Source of the DNA: Paeniglutamicibacter sulfureus | GTDB lineage: Bacteria > Actinomycetota > Actinomycetes > Actinomycetales > Micrococcaceae | Assembly (NCBI RefSeq): GCF_030512175.1 | Contig: NZ_JAULBL010000002.1 | Span: 1,796,149 to 1,860,148 of the forward strand | Direction: 5' to 3' | Length of the DNA: 64,000 nt | Shown here: positions 33,257 to 42,010 of the stretch, piece after piece | Layout of the letters: every line of letters starts with the position of its first letter | Position numbering within the stretch: position 1 is the stretch's first letter | Position numbers and translations under genes: made by a program | The notes under the pieces: model-generated | What the model saw: the letters and a program-made list of their open reading frames with translations, nothing else | The model's database searches: none | Told to the model about the DNA's origin: nothing

Positions 33257-35635
33257 TCAGGACGCGCCGGTCGTGAATGACCAGGATGTCGAGACCAGCG
33301 GATTGATGGCCGCGTCGCGGATCGCGGTCGTTCCGCCGGTCACCCGGACGGTGTAGCGGGTGTTGGCCGCCAGACTGGCAGCAGGGTTCAGGATCCACTG
33401 GTTGGTGGTTCCGTTGCGCGTCACCGTTGCCGACACCACCGCACCGGTGGTGGCGTTGCGAAGGTTCAGCGTTGTGGTTCCGACTCCCAACACCGCTTCA
33501 CTGAAGGTGACGGTGATGTTGTTCGCCCTGCGGATGGCAGTGGCGTTGACTGCCGGGACCCTGGCAGACACCACGGGTGCGGGGCCGGTGGTGAAGGTCC
33601 AGCTGTGGGTGGCCAGCGGGGCGCCCTGCGCGTCGCGGATCGCTGTGGTGCCGCCGGTGAGGACCGCGGTGTATCTGGTGTCGGCGGCCAAGTTCGCGGT
33701 CGGGTTCAACGTGGCTACCCGCGTGGTCGCGTTGTAGGAGACTGCGGATGGGATGGCTGCCCCGGTCGCCGCGTTTTTGAGGGTGAAGGTTGTCGCTCCC
33801 ACCCCGGTTACGGGTTCGCTGAACGTTGTGGAGACGTTGCCGGCGACGGCGACGGACTTTGCCCCCGAGGCCGGTGTGCGGACGGTGACCGTCGGGGCCG
33901 CGTTCGTGGTGAAGGTCCACGTGGTGGTGGGTAGTGCGATGCCCGCCAAGTCGCGGACTGCGCTCGCGCCCCCGGTGATCCGAGCGGTGTAGACGGTGTT
34001 GAGAGCGAGGTTGGCCGTCGGATTCAGCGTTGCCCTGCGCGTCGCCTGGTCGTAGGTGACGGCCGCAGGGATGGTGGTCCCAGCGGGGTTCTTCAGGGTG
34101 AACGTTGTGGCGGATACTCCCTGGACGAACTCGCTGAAGACCGCGGAGACATTAGAGGCCGTGTTGACGTTCGTAGCGTTGGTTCCCGGACCGCGGCTGG
34201 AAATGGCGGGAGCGACGGTGTCCGCAGGGCCGATCCGGACTGTGCGGGTCGCTACGGCACCGGTGTTGCCCGCGGCATCGCTGGCTCGCACCTCAAACAC
34301 GTAGGTTCCGTTGACCTGTGCGTCGTAGGTCTTCGCCGCCGGGCAACCTGCTTCCCAGTCGGGGTTGCTCGGGAGCAACCGGCATTCGAGGGTCGACCGT
34401 GCCTCATTGACCGCCGTGTTCAGGGTCGGAGTGTTATCCAGTGTGGGGGTCGAGGGGAATGGCGCGACCACGGAGGAGACCGGTGCCACGGTGTCCACCG
34501 TCGCGGTGAGTGTAGGCGAGGTCAGGTACGGCGGCGCTGCGGGGTCGGTGGCAACCAGAGGGTTGGCGATCCGGGCCTGGAATTTATGCACGCCGTTGGC
34601 CAGCGCCGTCGGCACGCGCAAGGAGTAGTTGCCGCCGGTGGCGACACCGCTCACGGCCGGGACCGTGGCACCGTCGACCATAAGCTCCACGGTGGATCCG
34701 GCGGTGGCGGTTCCCGTGAGGGTGGGAAGGTTGGTGCGGGTGATGTTGTCGGTGGTTGATCTGCCCGTGTCGCTGGCCGCTGCCAGGTCGGGGGTGCTCG
34801 GCGCCCCGTCGTCCCCCTGGTAGAGCAGGCCCTGGACGGTAAAGGTGCTCACCGTCAACGTGTCGATGCCAGGCCCGCCGGCGTTGGGGCCGGTGACGGT
34901 CACGAAATTATTGCCCGAGGGCGCCCCGGTGACCGCGCGGGCGGTGTTGATGTCGCCCAGGGTTCCGGGTGCCGCACCGACCTGGCGCAGGAAGGTCGCG
35001 GTGCTGCCCGTGGTGTAGTCGCCCAGGAATGCCGCGCCCACCTGGCCCCAGTTGCACGGGGAGGCAAGGGACGGGGCGCAGGCGCCCGAATCCAGGGTGA
35101 CCTTGATGCGCCCGCCGACCTTGGGGTCGGCTTCGGCGGTGAAGGTGTTCACCCCGTAGGGGTGCGTCACGGTGTATTGCTGGCCCGCGACGATGTTCTC
35201 GATGATGAAGCGCAGCCGGCCAAAGCCCATCTGGTCCCCGTCCTGGACGATCTCGTTGGCATGCGCTGCCTCCAGGGCGGCCTCGTAGAGGCGCAGGTTC
35301 CCGCCGCTGGCTTCCGCGGCGAACCAGAATGCCTCATCGGGGAAATTGTCCGGGTAGGACGCTGGAAGATCGGGATTCGGTGGTTCCATCAGGCAGCCGG
35401 TGCCGGCCGTGTAGCACAGCTGGAGTTTCGCGGTGCCGTCGGAGAACCAGGTCGGGAAGCCATTTTGTGGATCGACCGGTCCATTGCCTGCGGTGTTGGC
35501 GGATGCCGCGGTTCCTGCCAACGGAACCAGTGCCGCGGCGAGCATAGCCGCGGACGCCGCACCTGCCAACACCGAGGACCGGGTTATTTTGAGGTCGCGC
35601 TTTCCCGTCCTTATGGTGCGGGTCTTCTGAAACAT
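33257..35635 (-). CDS. Large secreted protein with three SbsA-type Ig-like (Big_5) repeats
   Basis: A 792-residue exported protein. The start at 35635 (MFQKTRTIRTGKRDLKITRS) has GGAG upstream, and the signal region continues VLAGAASAAMLAAALVPLAG with cleavage near ASANT. Residues ~45-240 form a novel-looking N-terminal domain with Cys pairs. Two bacterial Ig-like segments follow. The C-terminal ~310 residues are three ~100-residue Big_5 repeats, each with FSEXVXGVXXTTF-like and NPTANLAXXTXYT-like stretches and ending in W-FTT. There is no LPXTG sorting signal. It is probably a wall-associated or secreted adhesin (inference). Confidence 0.8.
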   Translation of the reverse strand: MFQKTRTIRTGKRDLKITRSSVLAGAASAAMLAAALVPLAGTAASANTAGNGPVDPQNGFPTWFSDGTAKLQLCYTAGTGCLMEPPNPDLPASYPDNFPDEAFWFAAEASGGNLRLYEAALEAAHANEIVQDGDQMGFGRLRFIIENIVAGQQYTVTHPYGVNTFTAEADPKVGGRIKVTLDSGACAPSLASPCNWGQVGAAFLGDYTTGSTATFLRQVGAAPGTLGDINTARAVTGAPSGNNFVTVTGPNAGGPGIDTLTVSTFTVQGLLYQGDDGAPSTPDLAAASDTGRSTTDNITRTNLPTLTGTATAGSTVELMVDGATVPAVSGVATGGNYSLRVPTALANGVHKFQARIANPLVATDPAAPPYLTSPTLTATVDTVAPVSSVVAPFPSTPTLDNTPTLNTAVNEARSTLECRLLPSNPDWEAGCPAAKTYDAQVNGTYVFEVRASDAAGNTGAVATRTVRIGPADTVAPAISSRGPGTNATNVNTASNVSAVFSEFVQGVSATTFTLKNPAGTTIPAAVTYDQATRRATLNPTANLALNTVYTARITGGASAVRDLAGIALPTTTWTFTTNAAPTVTVRTPASGAKSVAVAGNVSTTFSEPVTGVGATTFTLKNAATGAAIPSAVSYNATTRVATLNPTANLAADTRYTAVLTGGTTAIRDAQGAPLATHSWTFTTGPAPVVSARVPAVNATAIRRANNITVTFSEAVLGVGTTTLNLRNATTGAVVSATVTRNGTTNQWILNPAASLAANTRYTVRVTGGTTAIRDAAINPLVSTSWSFTTGAS

Positions 35636-36201
35636 GATGACTCCTACTGCAGGGTGTGCCCCCCACTGGGCCGGAGCGACACCCCCGCCGCCCCATGAGC
35701 CCCATTTGTAGTCGCTCCAGGTTGTAAAAAACCTAGGGCCCGGAATCGTGCGCGCTCGGGCTGCGGCGAACGACGTAGGGCCCGGAGGTTGCCACAGGGC
35801 GCAAGCTTTTCGCATGGTATGTCCGCGAACGTTGTTCCACGGTTGACCTATGGTTCGAAGCCAACGCAGGATCTGAGACGGCGCTGATCGGAGGCTGCAT
35901 GGAAGGCCGCCCGAGACGGATTTCGGGGTGCAGCCGCGCCCGTGCAATCCGGAACGGAACTCGCTATGGAGCGGTGCACGCGGGGATGTTGTTTCCCCAG
36001 ACAATTCCTCGCGTGTGCTCCCCGAAGAATGCCATAGGGTTTCCTCGTCGGCGACTTCGTCCGCGGTCGGCAACCCTGGGCCGGACGGAGCCGCAGGCGC
36101 GCGAAAAGCGCCCGCTCGGCCAACGGCACCAGAATGGCTTTGATGCTTGCATACCAGTTGATGCAACTAGTCACACCATGCGGCCAGTCAGGGAACCTCC
36201 T
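35636..36201. other. Gene-free divergent promoter region
   Basis: The long spacer between the Ig-repeat protein gene and the acyltransferase gene. Frames on both strands lack family features. Promoters for both genes are expected here. Confidence 0.4.
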
Positions 36202-36230
36202 GTAACGAACCGATAACGAGGTTTGGTAAC
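36202..36230 (+). promoter_or_regulatory. TAAC direct repeats upstream of the acyltransferase (MtrA-like box)
   Basis: GTAAC (36202-36206), ATAAC (36213-36217, N6 spacing) and GTAAC (36226-36230) precede the gene. The GTAAC-N6-GTAAC pattern resembles reported sites for the actinobacterial cell-wall regulator MtrA. This is an inference from motif similarity and is not verified. Confidence 0.35.
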
Positions 36231-36238
36231 GTTGGATG

Positions 36239-36264
36239 CCCATGCCCAACGTTCCGGGCATGGG
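36239..36264 (+). other. 5'-leader hairpin of the acyltransferase mRNA
   Basis: CCCATGCCC pairs with GGGCATGGG across an 8-base loop, 28 nt before the start codon. It may influence mRNA stability or translation. Confidence 0.35.
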
Positions 36265-36291
36265 ACGCTGTCGATTTTCCAGGATGTATTG

Positions 36292-38391
36292 ATGTCGCTT
36301 TCCTTACCTGCGCAACGCGTGGCAGGGCGGAGTCCACGTGCGGCGAACACCGCATCCGTTTTCAGGCCCGAGCTCCAGGGCCTGCGGGCGCTGGCCGTGC
36401 TGCTGGTTATGGTCTACCACGTGTGGTTTGGCCGGGTGTCCGGCGGCGTGGATGTGTTTCTGCTGCTCTCCGCGTTCTTCCTCACCGGTGCCTTCATCCG
36501 CAAGGTCGAGGGAGGGCGTCCGCTGGCCCTGCTGGGGTATTGGCTCAATGTCTTCCGCCGGCTGTTGCCGGCAGCGGTCCTGGTCCTGCTGGCGACCATC
36601 GCGGCCAGCGTCGCATTGCTGCCCAAGGCGCGCTGGAACTCCATCATGGAGCAGATCACCGCCAGCCTCTTCTACGCCCAAAACTGGCAGCTGGCCCGCG
36701 ACTCGGTTGACTACTACGCTGCCGAGCACGCCACCGCCAGCCCGCTGCAGCACTTTTGGTCGCTGTCCATCCAGGGGCAGATCTTCATCCTCTGGCCGCT
36801 GTTGCTGGCCGCGGGCCTGATCCTGTGGAAGAGGCTCGTCACCAGGATTCCTTCGTTGAGCTACCGGATGGCCATGGGCGCGCTCTTTGGCACCGTCTTC
36901 CTGCTGTCCCTGGCCTACTCGGTGTACACCACTTCCACGGCGCAATCGTGGGCCTACTTCGACACGGGTGCACGGCTCTGGGAATTCGCGCTGGGTTCGC
37001 TGGTGGCCATCTTCCTGCCGATGCTCCAAAGGCTCCCCGCCGCCCTGACCGTCCCGCTGGGCTGGCTGGGCCTGGCGGCAATCCTCAGCTGCGGCATGCT
37101 GCTGCAGGTCCAGCAACAGTTCCCCGGTTACCTGGCGCTGTGGCCCACGCTCGCCGCCGCGCTGGTCATCATGTCCCCGAACCACCGCTTGGGCGTGCAG
37201 CGGGTGCTCGCGGTGCCGGTCCTCGGCTGGCTCGGGAACGTCTCCTATGCGCTCTACCTATGGCACTGGCCGGTCATGGTCTTCTTCCTGGTTGAATCCG
37301 GAAGTGCGGAGATCTCCGTCGGTGCCGGGCTGGGCATCATGCTGGTTTCCCTGTTGCTGGCGTGGGCCACCACGCGCATCGTCGAGTCGCCCCTGCGCTC
37401 CTGGCAGTGGCTCTCGGCCAAGCGCCGGCGCGTGGGGCTGGGCATCGCGGTGCTGCTCTCGCTGGTGCTCGCCCCGCTGGGCGGCTGGGAACACCGCGTC
37501 TCCGCCGAGGAGCTGAGGGCGGCCTCCCAGGCACCGGTCGAGAATCCCGGCGCGGCCATCCTGGACCCCGGCTTCGGGCACGAACCCAGTTCGGAGGCCG
37601 TCATGGTCCCGTTGACCACCAAGCTGGATGAGGAATGGTCGAACTTCGGTGCCGAGTGCACCGGAGCGTGGGCACCCGAATCGCCGGCCATCGAGTACTG
37701 CCAGCAGGGCGGAAACCCGAAGGCGGAAAAGACCATCGTGTTGCTGGGGGATTCGCACGCGCAGCACTGGAGCGGCGCGGTGGATGCGATGGCGCAGAAG
37801 CTGGGGTGGCGCTGGGTCCTGCTGACCAAGCCGTCGTGCCGCTTCGGCGGGCCCTCGGAAACCCGCGGAGAGGAATGCGGGGAGTTCAACGCGGCAGCCG
37901 GTGACTACGCACTGGAGCACGACCCCGACGCCGTGATCACCCTCGGCTCCTTTACCGCGCTGGGCCCCGACCGGCACGGCCACAGCGCCGGGGAGCTGGA
38001 ACGGGTGGTGCCGGACTACGAGGCCGGCATCCGACCGCTGCTCGAGGCCGGCATCCCGGTCGTGGCGCTGCGCGACACCCCGCGCTTCACCACTCCCGTG
38101 CCCGATTGCGTGGACCGGTTCGGGGCACAGGCGCAGCAGTGCAGCGCACCGGTTTCCGAACTCATGGCCGAGACCTCCCCGCTGGAGGAGCTGGCGGCCT
38201 CGGGCAGCCTGGGGGAGGGGTTCTCCACCATGGACATGACCGACCAGCTGTGCCCCGACGGGATCTGCCGCCCGGTCATCGGCAACGTGCTGGTCTACAT
38301 GGACCAGTCGCACCTGACCAGCACCTTTGCCAGGACCACCGCCGTGGAATTCGAGAAGCGCTTCCTCGCTGCGCTCACCGATTCGCCCTGA
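36292..38391 (+). CDS. Membrane acyltransferase 3 with C-terminal SGNH domain (OatA-like)
   Basis: A 699-residue protein of the OatA/OafA class. Residues 25-400 form an AT3 membrane domain: PELQGLRALAVLLVMVYHVW with the catalytic-type His, GVDVFLLLSAFFLTGAF, then LQHFWSLSIQGQIFILWPL and LYLWHWPVMVFF. The C-terminal SGNH domain has Ser in VLLGDSHAQHWSGAV and DQSHLTSTFART near the end (catalytic Asp/His region). Such enzymes O-acetylate peptidoglycan or surface glycans. The start at 36292 has AGGA upstream. It is followed by a GH10-like glycosidase gene 186 nt downstream. Confidence 0.92.
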   Translation: MSLSLPAQRVAGRSPRAANTASVFRPELQGLRALAVLLVMVYHVWFGRVSGGVDVFLLLSAFFLTGAFIRKVEGGRPLALLGYWLNVFRRLLPAAVLVLLATIAASVALLPKARWNSIMEQITASLFYAQNWQLARDSVDYYAAEHATASPLQHFWSLSIQGQIFILWPLLLAAGLILWKRLVTRIPSLSYRMAMGALFGTVFLLSLAYSVYTTSTAQSWAYFDTGARLWEFALGSLVAIFLPMLQRLPAALTVPLGWLGLAAILSCGMLLQVQQQFPGYLALWPTLAAALVIMSPNHRLGVQRVLAVPVLGWLGNVSYALYLWHWPVMVFFLVESGSAEISVGAGLGIMLVSLLLAWATTRIVESPLRSWQWLSAKRRRVGLGIAVLLSLVLAPLGGWEHRVSAEELRAASQAPVENPGAAILDPGFGHEPSSEAVMVPLTTKLDEEWSNFGAECTGAWAPESPAIEYCQQGGNPKAEKTIVLLGDSHAQHWSGAVDAMAQKLGWRWVLLTKPSCRFGGPSETRGEECGEFNAAAGDYALEHDPDAVITLGSFTALGPDRHGHSAGELERVVPDYEAGIRPLLEAGIPVVALRDTPRFTTPVPDCVDRFGAQAQQCSAPVSELMAETSPLEELAASGSLGEGFSTMDMTDQLCPDGICRPVIGNVLVYMDQSHLTSTFARTTAVEFEKRFLAALTDSP

Positions 38392-38576
38392 CGCGGTGGT
38401 TCCCGGGCACCGGCCGGAGGGTGTCGCCGGGGCCCGCTCCACGGCGTAACCAAAGTGCCGCGCAAGCGTGATATTTCGGCACTTTCCGGGCGTGCCCGCG
38501 CGGCGTAGCGTTGCCTCCAAGCGGCCCCGCGATCCAGCCCGGCCGTGACCGCTCGCGCACCATCGGAGTCACCGCC

Positions 38577-40232
38577 ATGAAAACGGAAATGGCACCCCTG
38601 TCCCTGTCATTGGCCAATCCCGTGAGCCGCAGGGCGGTGCTTTCGGCGGCCGTGGCGGGCCTGGCCGGCGCCGCGCTTGGCCCCGGGCTGCTTGCCGCCC
38701 CCGCCGCCGCGGCGGTCATCCGCAACCACGTCTACACCGTCTCCTCCCGCAATACCGCCACCTCCGCGACCTACCCGCGCACCGAGTTCCGTGCCCTGTG
38801 GACCGCGAGCGTGGTGAACATCGACTGGCCCTCAAAATCCGGGCTGACCGTGGCCGCCCAGCAATCGGAATTGCGCTCGATCCTGAACCTGGCCGTGTCG
38901 CGGAACCTCAACGCGGTGTTCCTGCAGGTCCGCCCCGCCGCCGACCGGATGTGGAAGTCCACGCTGGGGGAGCCGTGGTCCAGGTACCTCACCGGTACTC
39001 AGGGCAAGGACCCGGGCTACGACCCGCTGGCCTACGCGATCTCGGAGGCGCACAAACGCGGGATTGCCCTGCACGCCTGGATCAACCCCTTCCGCGTGGG
39101 GATGGACACCTCGCTGAACTCCCTGGTGGCCAGCCACCCGGCGCGGTTGAACCCTTCCTGGTCCTTCGCCTACGGGCCCCGGCGCTACTACAATCCGGGC
39201 ATCCCGGCGGTGCGCAACTACATCCGCAGCGTGGTCATCGACCTGGTCAAGCGCTACGACGTGGACGGGGTCCACTTCGACGACTACTTCTACCCGTACC
39301 CGGTCTCCGGCCAGTCGATTCCCGACTCCTCGACCTACGCCACCTACAAGGGCTCGTTCACCTCGATTTCCTCCTGGCGGCGCAACAACATCAACGTGTT
39401 CGTCCGCGACACCCACAACGCCATTCGGGCAGCCAAGCCCCGGGTCGTGTTCGGCATCAGCCCCTTTGGCATCTGGGCCAACAGGACCTCCAGCACCCTG
39501 GGCTCGGCCACCAGCGGGCTGGAAAGCTTCTATGCCCTCTACGCCGACACCCGGCGCTGGGTCAAGGACGGTTGGGTCGACTACATTGCCCCGCAGCTCT
39601 ACTGGTACCAGGGCTACACCGTGGCCAACTACAACGTGCTGGTGGACTGGTGGGCCAAGCAGGTCGCCGGGACCAACGTCAAGCTGTACACCGGGGAGGC
39701 CGCGTACAAGGTCGGCGACCCGGCGACTGCCGCCTGGCGGGATCCCAACGAGTTGCGCGACCACCTCACCAAGTGCCGCCAGGTGCCTGCGGTGCGCGGA
39801 CACGCGTACTACAACACCACCGCCTTCAGGGAGAACAAGCTCAACGCCATCGGGATACTCAAGGCCCGCCACTACGCGCGGCCCTCACTGCCGGTCCCGT
39901 ACCCGCAGCTGAACGCCATCCGCCCCTACACCCCGGCCATTTCCAAGGCCGTGCGCGAGGGCACCGGCGTGCGGTTGAGCTGGACCTCCAGTTCCAGCGG
40001 CGAGCCCATCAAGTTCATCGCCATCTGGCGCTGGGAATCCACCGGCACCGTTGTTCCCTACATCCAGTCCACCGGCACCTACCTGCGCGCGGTGCGCCGC
40101 CGCACCGCCGCCGCCCAGTCCTGGCTGGACACCGGCGTGGTGCTCGGACACAGCTACTGGTACATGATCCAGTCGATCAGCCAGACCGGGATCGACTCCT
40201 CGCGCGCCACCGCGATCTTCATCAGGGTGTGA
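38577..40232 (+). CDS. Tat-exported GHL10-family glycoside hydrolase
   Basis: A 551-residue protein. A Tat signal (VSRRAVLSAAVAGLAGAALG) is cleaved after the AAPAAAA region. The GHL10 (formerly DUF187) domain follows: RTEFRALWTASVVNIDWPSK, then NAVFLQVRPAADRMW, HAWINPFR, GVHFDDYFYPYP and GWVDYIAPQLYWYQG. A C-terminal fibronectin-like ~90 residues closes it (VRLSWTSSSSGEPIKFI). Relatives such as YngK/DigH act on glycans, including denuded peptidoglycan strands. With the adjacent OatA-like enzyme it suggests cell-wall remodelling (inference). Confidence 0.9.
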   Translation: MKTEMAPLSLSLANPVSRRAVLSAAVAGLAGAALGPGLLAAPAAAAVIRNHVYTVSSRNTATSATYPRTEFRALWTASVVNIDWPSKSGLTVAAQQSELRSILNLAVSRNLNAVFLQVRPAADRMWKSTLGEPWSRYLTGTQGKDPGYDPLAYAISEAHKRGIALHAWINPFRVGMDTSLNSLVASHPARLNPSWSFAYGPRRYYNPGIPAVRNYIRSVVIDLVKRYDVDGVHFDDYFYPYPVSGQSIPDSSTYATYKGSFTSISSWRRNNINVFVRDTHNAIRAAKPRVVFGISPFGIWANRTSSTLGSATSGLESFYALYADTRRWVKDGWVDYIAPQLYWYQGYTVANYNVLVDWWAKQVAGTNVKLYTGEAAYKVGDPATAAWRDPNELRDHLTKCRQVPAVRGHAYYNTTAFRENKLNAIGILKARHYARPSLPVPYPQLNAIRPYTPAISKAVREGTGVRLSWTSSSSGEPIKFIAIWRWESTGTVVPYIQSTGTYLRAVRRRTAAAQSWLDTGVVLGHSYWYMIQSISQTGIDSSRATAIFIRV

Positions 40233-40391
40233 CGGATCACCTTCCTGCCGCCCGGCCCGACCGGCGATGCCGGCGACCTGCCCGCACGGGGGCCGGGGTC
40301 GCTGGACGCCGGACAGGGATCGAGCCGAACTTAGTGGCACATAGTTAACGGGTGGTCTCCGGGATCGCCCTTCCCAGTGTCCAACCCGCGG

Positions 40392-40585
40392 CTATTTGAA
40401 ATTTGCCCGCTTGCGCGTCAAGAACCTGTCGGCTCGCTTCAAGGCGAGCGCCCTGACAGGGTCGGCGACGTAGATGACGTGGCCCCCGGAATCGAGCGTC
40501 ACCTTGATGTTGCGTCACTGTTGGGAGTCTCCAGGAGCTTGTAGCGATCGGATTCAACTTGCCGGGCCGTTCTGATCTTGCTCAT
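40392..40585 (-). pseudogene. Frameshifted small gene with a perfect ribosome binding site
   Basis: ATG 40585 follows AGGAGGTGA, complementary to the 16S rRNA 3' end. The frame gives MSKIRTARQVESDRYKLLET and stops at 40499. In the next frame a coherent continuation, IKVTLDSGGHVIYVADPVRA, then LKRADRFLTRKRANFK, runs to a stop at 40392. A single-base indel near 40510 would join them into a ~64-residue basic protein. No family was recognised. Confidence 0.45.
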
Positions 40586-40968
40586 CGTCACCTCCTCCCT
40601 CTACCTGAATTATCCCTCCGGTACTGTTTGGGTAGACAGATCTCACTCCCCACCGAGGTACCCATCCATCATGGAAAGCTCCACGGAACTCGACTGTTGG
40701 CATTGGTAGACATGGGATGGCGAAACGAAAACTTTCGGTCCACGCAGAAACCCCCTTTGACGCAGGTCAGTCCTCGGCACGGTACGACTTCGATCTGCTT
40801 TCCAAATAGCTGGTAGCTGATCCAAATATGCCCCTTGCGGGACGATGCGACTGTTCCAGCGCCGAAGAAGAACGATTGCGGGTTCCCTGCGGACGAGCGA
40901 GCGTGGCCCTATGTCGATTGGGTTTCCGATATATTCGACGCATCAACGCACCATGAATTGGAGTCGAC
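40586..40968. other. Gene-free, relatively AT-rich stretch
   Basis: Less GC-rich than its neighbours. It holds the promoter for the frameshifted gene and for the LysE gene. A 30-codon frame starting near 40716 (MAKRKLSVHAETPFDAGQSS) has no clear ribosome binding site. Probably remains of transferred DNA. Confidence 0.35.
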
Positions 40969-41607
40969 ATGCTACCTGCGGTCAACGCCTGGGCTTTCGC
41001 CCTCGCCGCATTCGCCCTCATCCTCATTCCCGGCCCGAGCGTGCTTTTTGTCATCGGCCGCTCGCTCTCCCTGGGTCGCAAGGGCGGCTTTCTCAGCGTG
41101 CTCGGGAACGCACTCGGGGCGCTTCCGGCCGTAGCACTGGTGTCACTCGGCGTCGGTGCCCTTGTCGCCGAATCCGTAGTCGTCTTCATCATCATCAAGT
41201 TCCTCGGAGCCGGCTACTTGATCTACCTGGGAGTGCAGGCGATCCGCCATCGCAATGAACACACCGAAACCGACACCTCACCACGGGCTCGACCGTCATC
41301 CTTCCGCCTCATCCGTGAGGGATTCTTGGTTGGAGTAACCAATCCCAAGACCATCGTGTTCTTCGTCGCTGTGCTCCCGCAGTTCGTCAGCTACGAAAAT
41401 GGGGCCATCCCGCTGCAAATGGCGACCCTCGGGATGATCTTCTTTGCCATTGGCGTGGCCAGTGACAGCGTGTGGGCGCTTACGGCCGGCACGGCACGGG
41501 CGTGGTTCGCACGTAGCCCGAAACGCCTCTCACACATGGGTGCCGGTGGCGGCGTGGTGATGATCGGCCTTGGCGGTGCGATGGCGCTCACCGGCAGTAA
41601 GACCTAG
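40969..41607 (+). CDS. LysE/RhtB-family amino-acid exporter
   Basis: A 212-residue protein with about six membrane helices. The N-terminal FALAAFALILIPGPSVLFVI carries the PGPS motif. GAGYLIYLGVQAIRHR, and then REGFLVGVTNPKTIVFFVAV with the NPK signature, complete the family pattern. It exports amino acids or homoserine lactone-like compounds by proton exchange. GGAG lies 6 nt upstream of the ATG. It is isolated between gene-free flanks; no regulator was found beside it. Confidence 0.93.
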   Translation: MLPAVNAWAFALAAFALILIPGPSVLFVIGRSLSLGRKGGFLSVLGNALGALPAVALVSLGVGALVAESVVVFIIIKFLGAGYLIYLGVQAIRHRNEHTETDTSPRARPSSFRLIREGFLVGVTNPKTIVFFVAVLPQFVSYENGAIPLQMATLGMIFFAIGVASDSVWALTAGTARAWFARSPKRLSHMGAGGGVVMIGLGGAMALTGSKT

Positions 41608-42010
41608 TCACGCATCGAAGCAAACGGCCAAATCCGTGCACAATCCACCTCGGGCCCATTCACTCCATTCCAGCCGACACTCGCTTCACAACCTTCTGAT
41701 GCCGTGACCCATTTCGAATGGGAAGACCTCACGATCGAGAATCCCGCTTAGCGTCCCCCATCGGGATGGCCACTGCTAAGCAGGCGATCAAGGGAAAAGA
41801 CATCAACAGCCCAGACATCTGGGCGTCATCTCCATTTCAGCACTGATGGGGGACCATCGTGGCATGGGCCCGCCTATGCCCCTGGCTCGTGCCAGTATCG
41901 GCGGGAGCCGCAGCACGCCTCTAGATTGCGCCAGACGCTTCGGCAGTGGGCGACCAGCTACCGTTCCGGGGCGCAAACGTTGGCGGCGGGCCGTGTCGTT
42001 CGTTTCCTGG
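41608..42010. other. Gene-free stretch between lysE-type gene and fbpC
   Basis: About 400 bases between convergent genes. No family features in any frame, and no clear terminator for either gene was seen. Confidence 0.4.

Noticed and set aside
33257-36166. 969-codon frame for the Ig-repeat protein
   Set aside because: The upstream ~177 codons have no family features and the signal peptide starts at ATG 35635 with a ribosome binding site.
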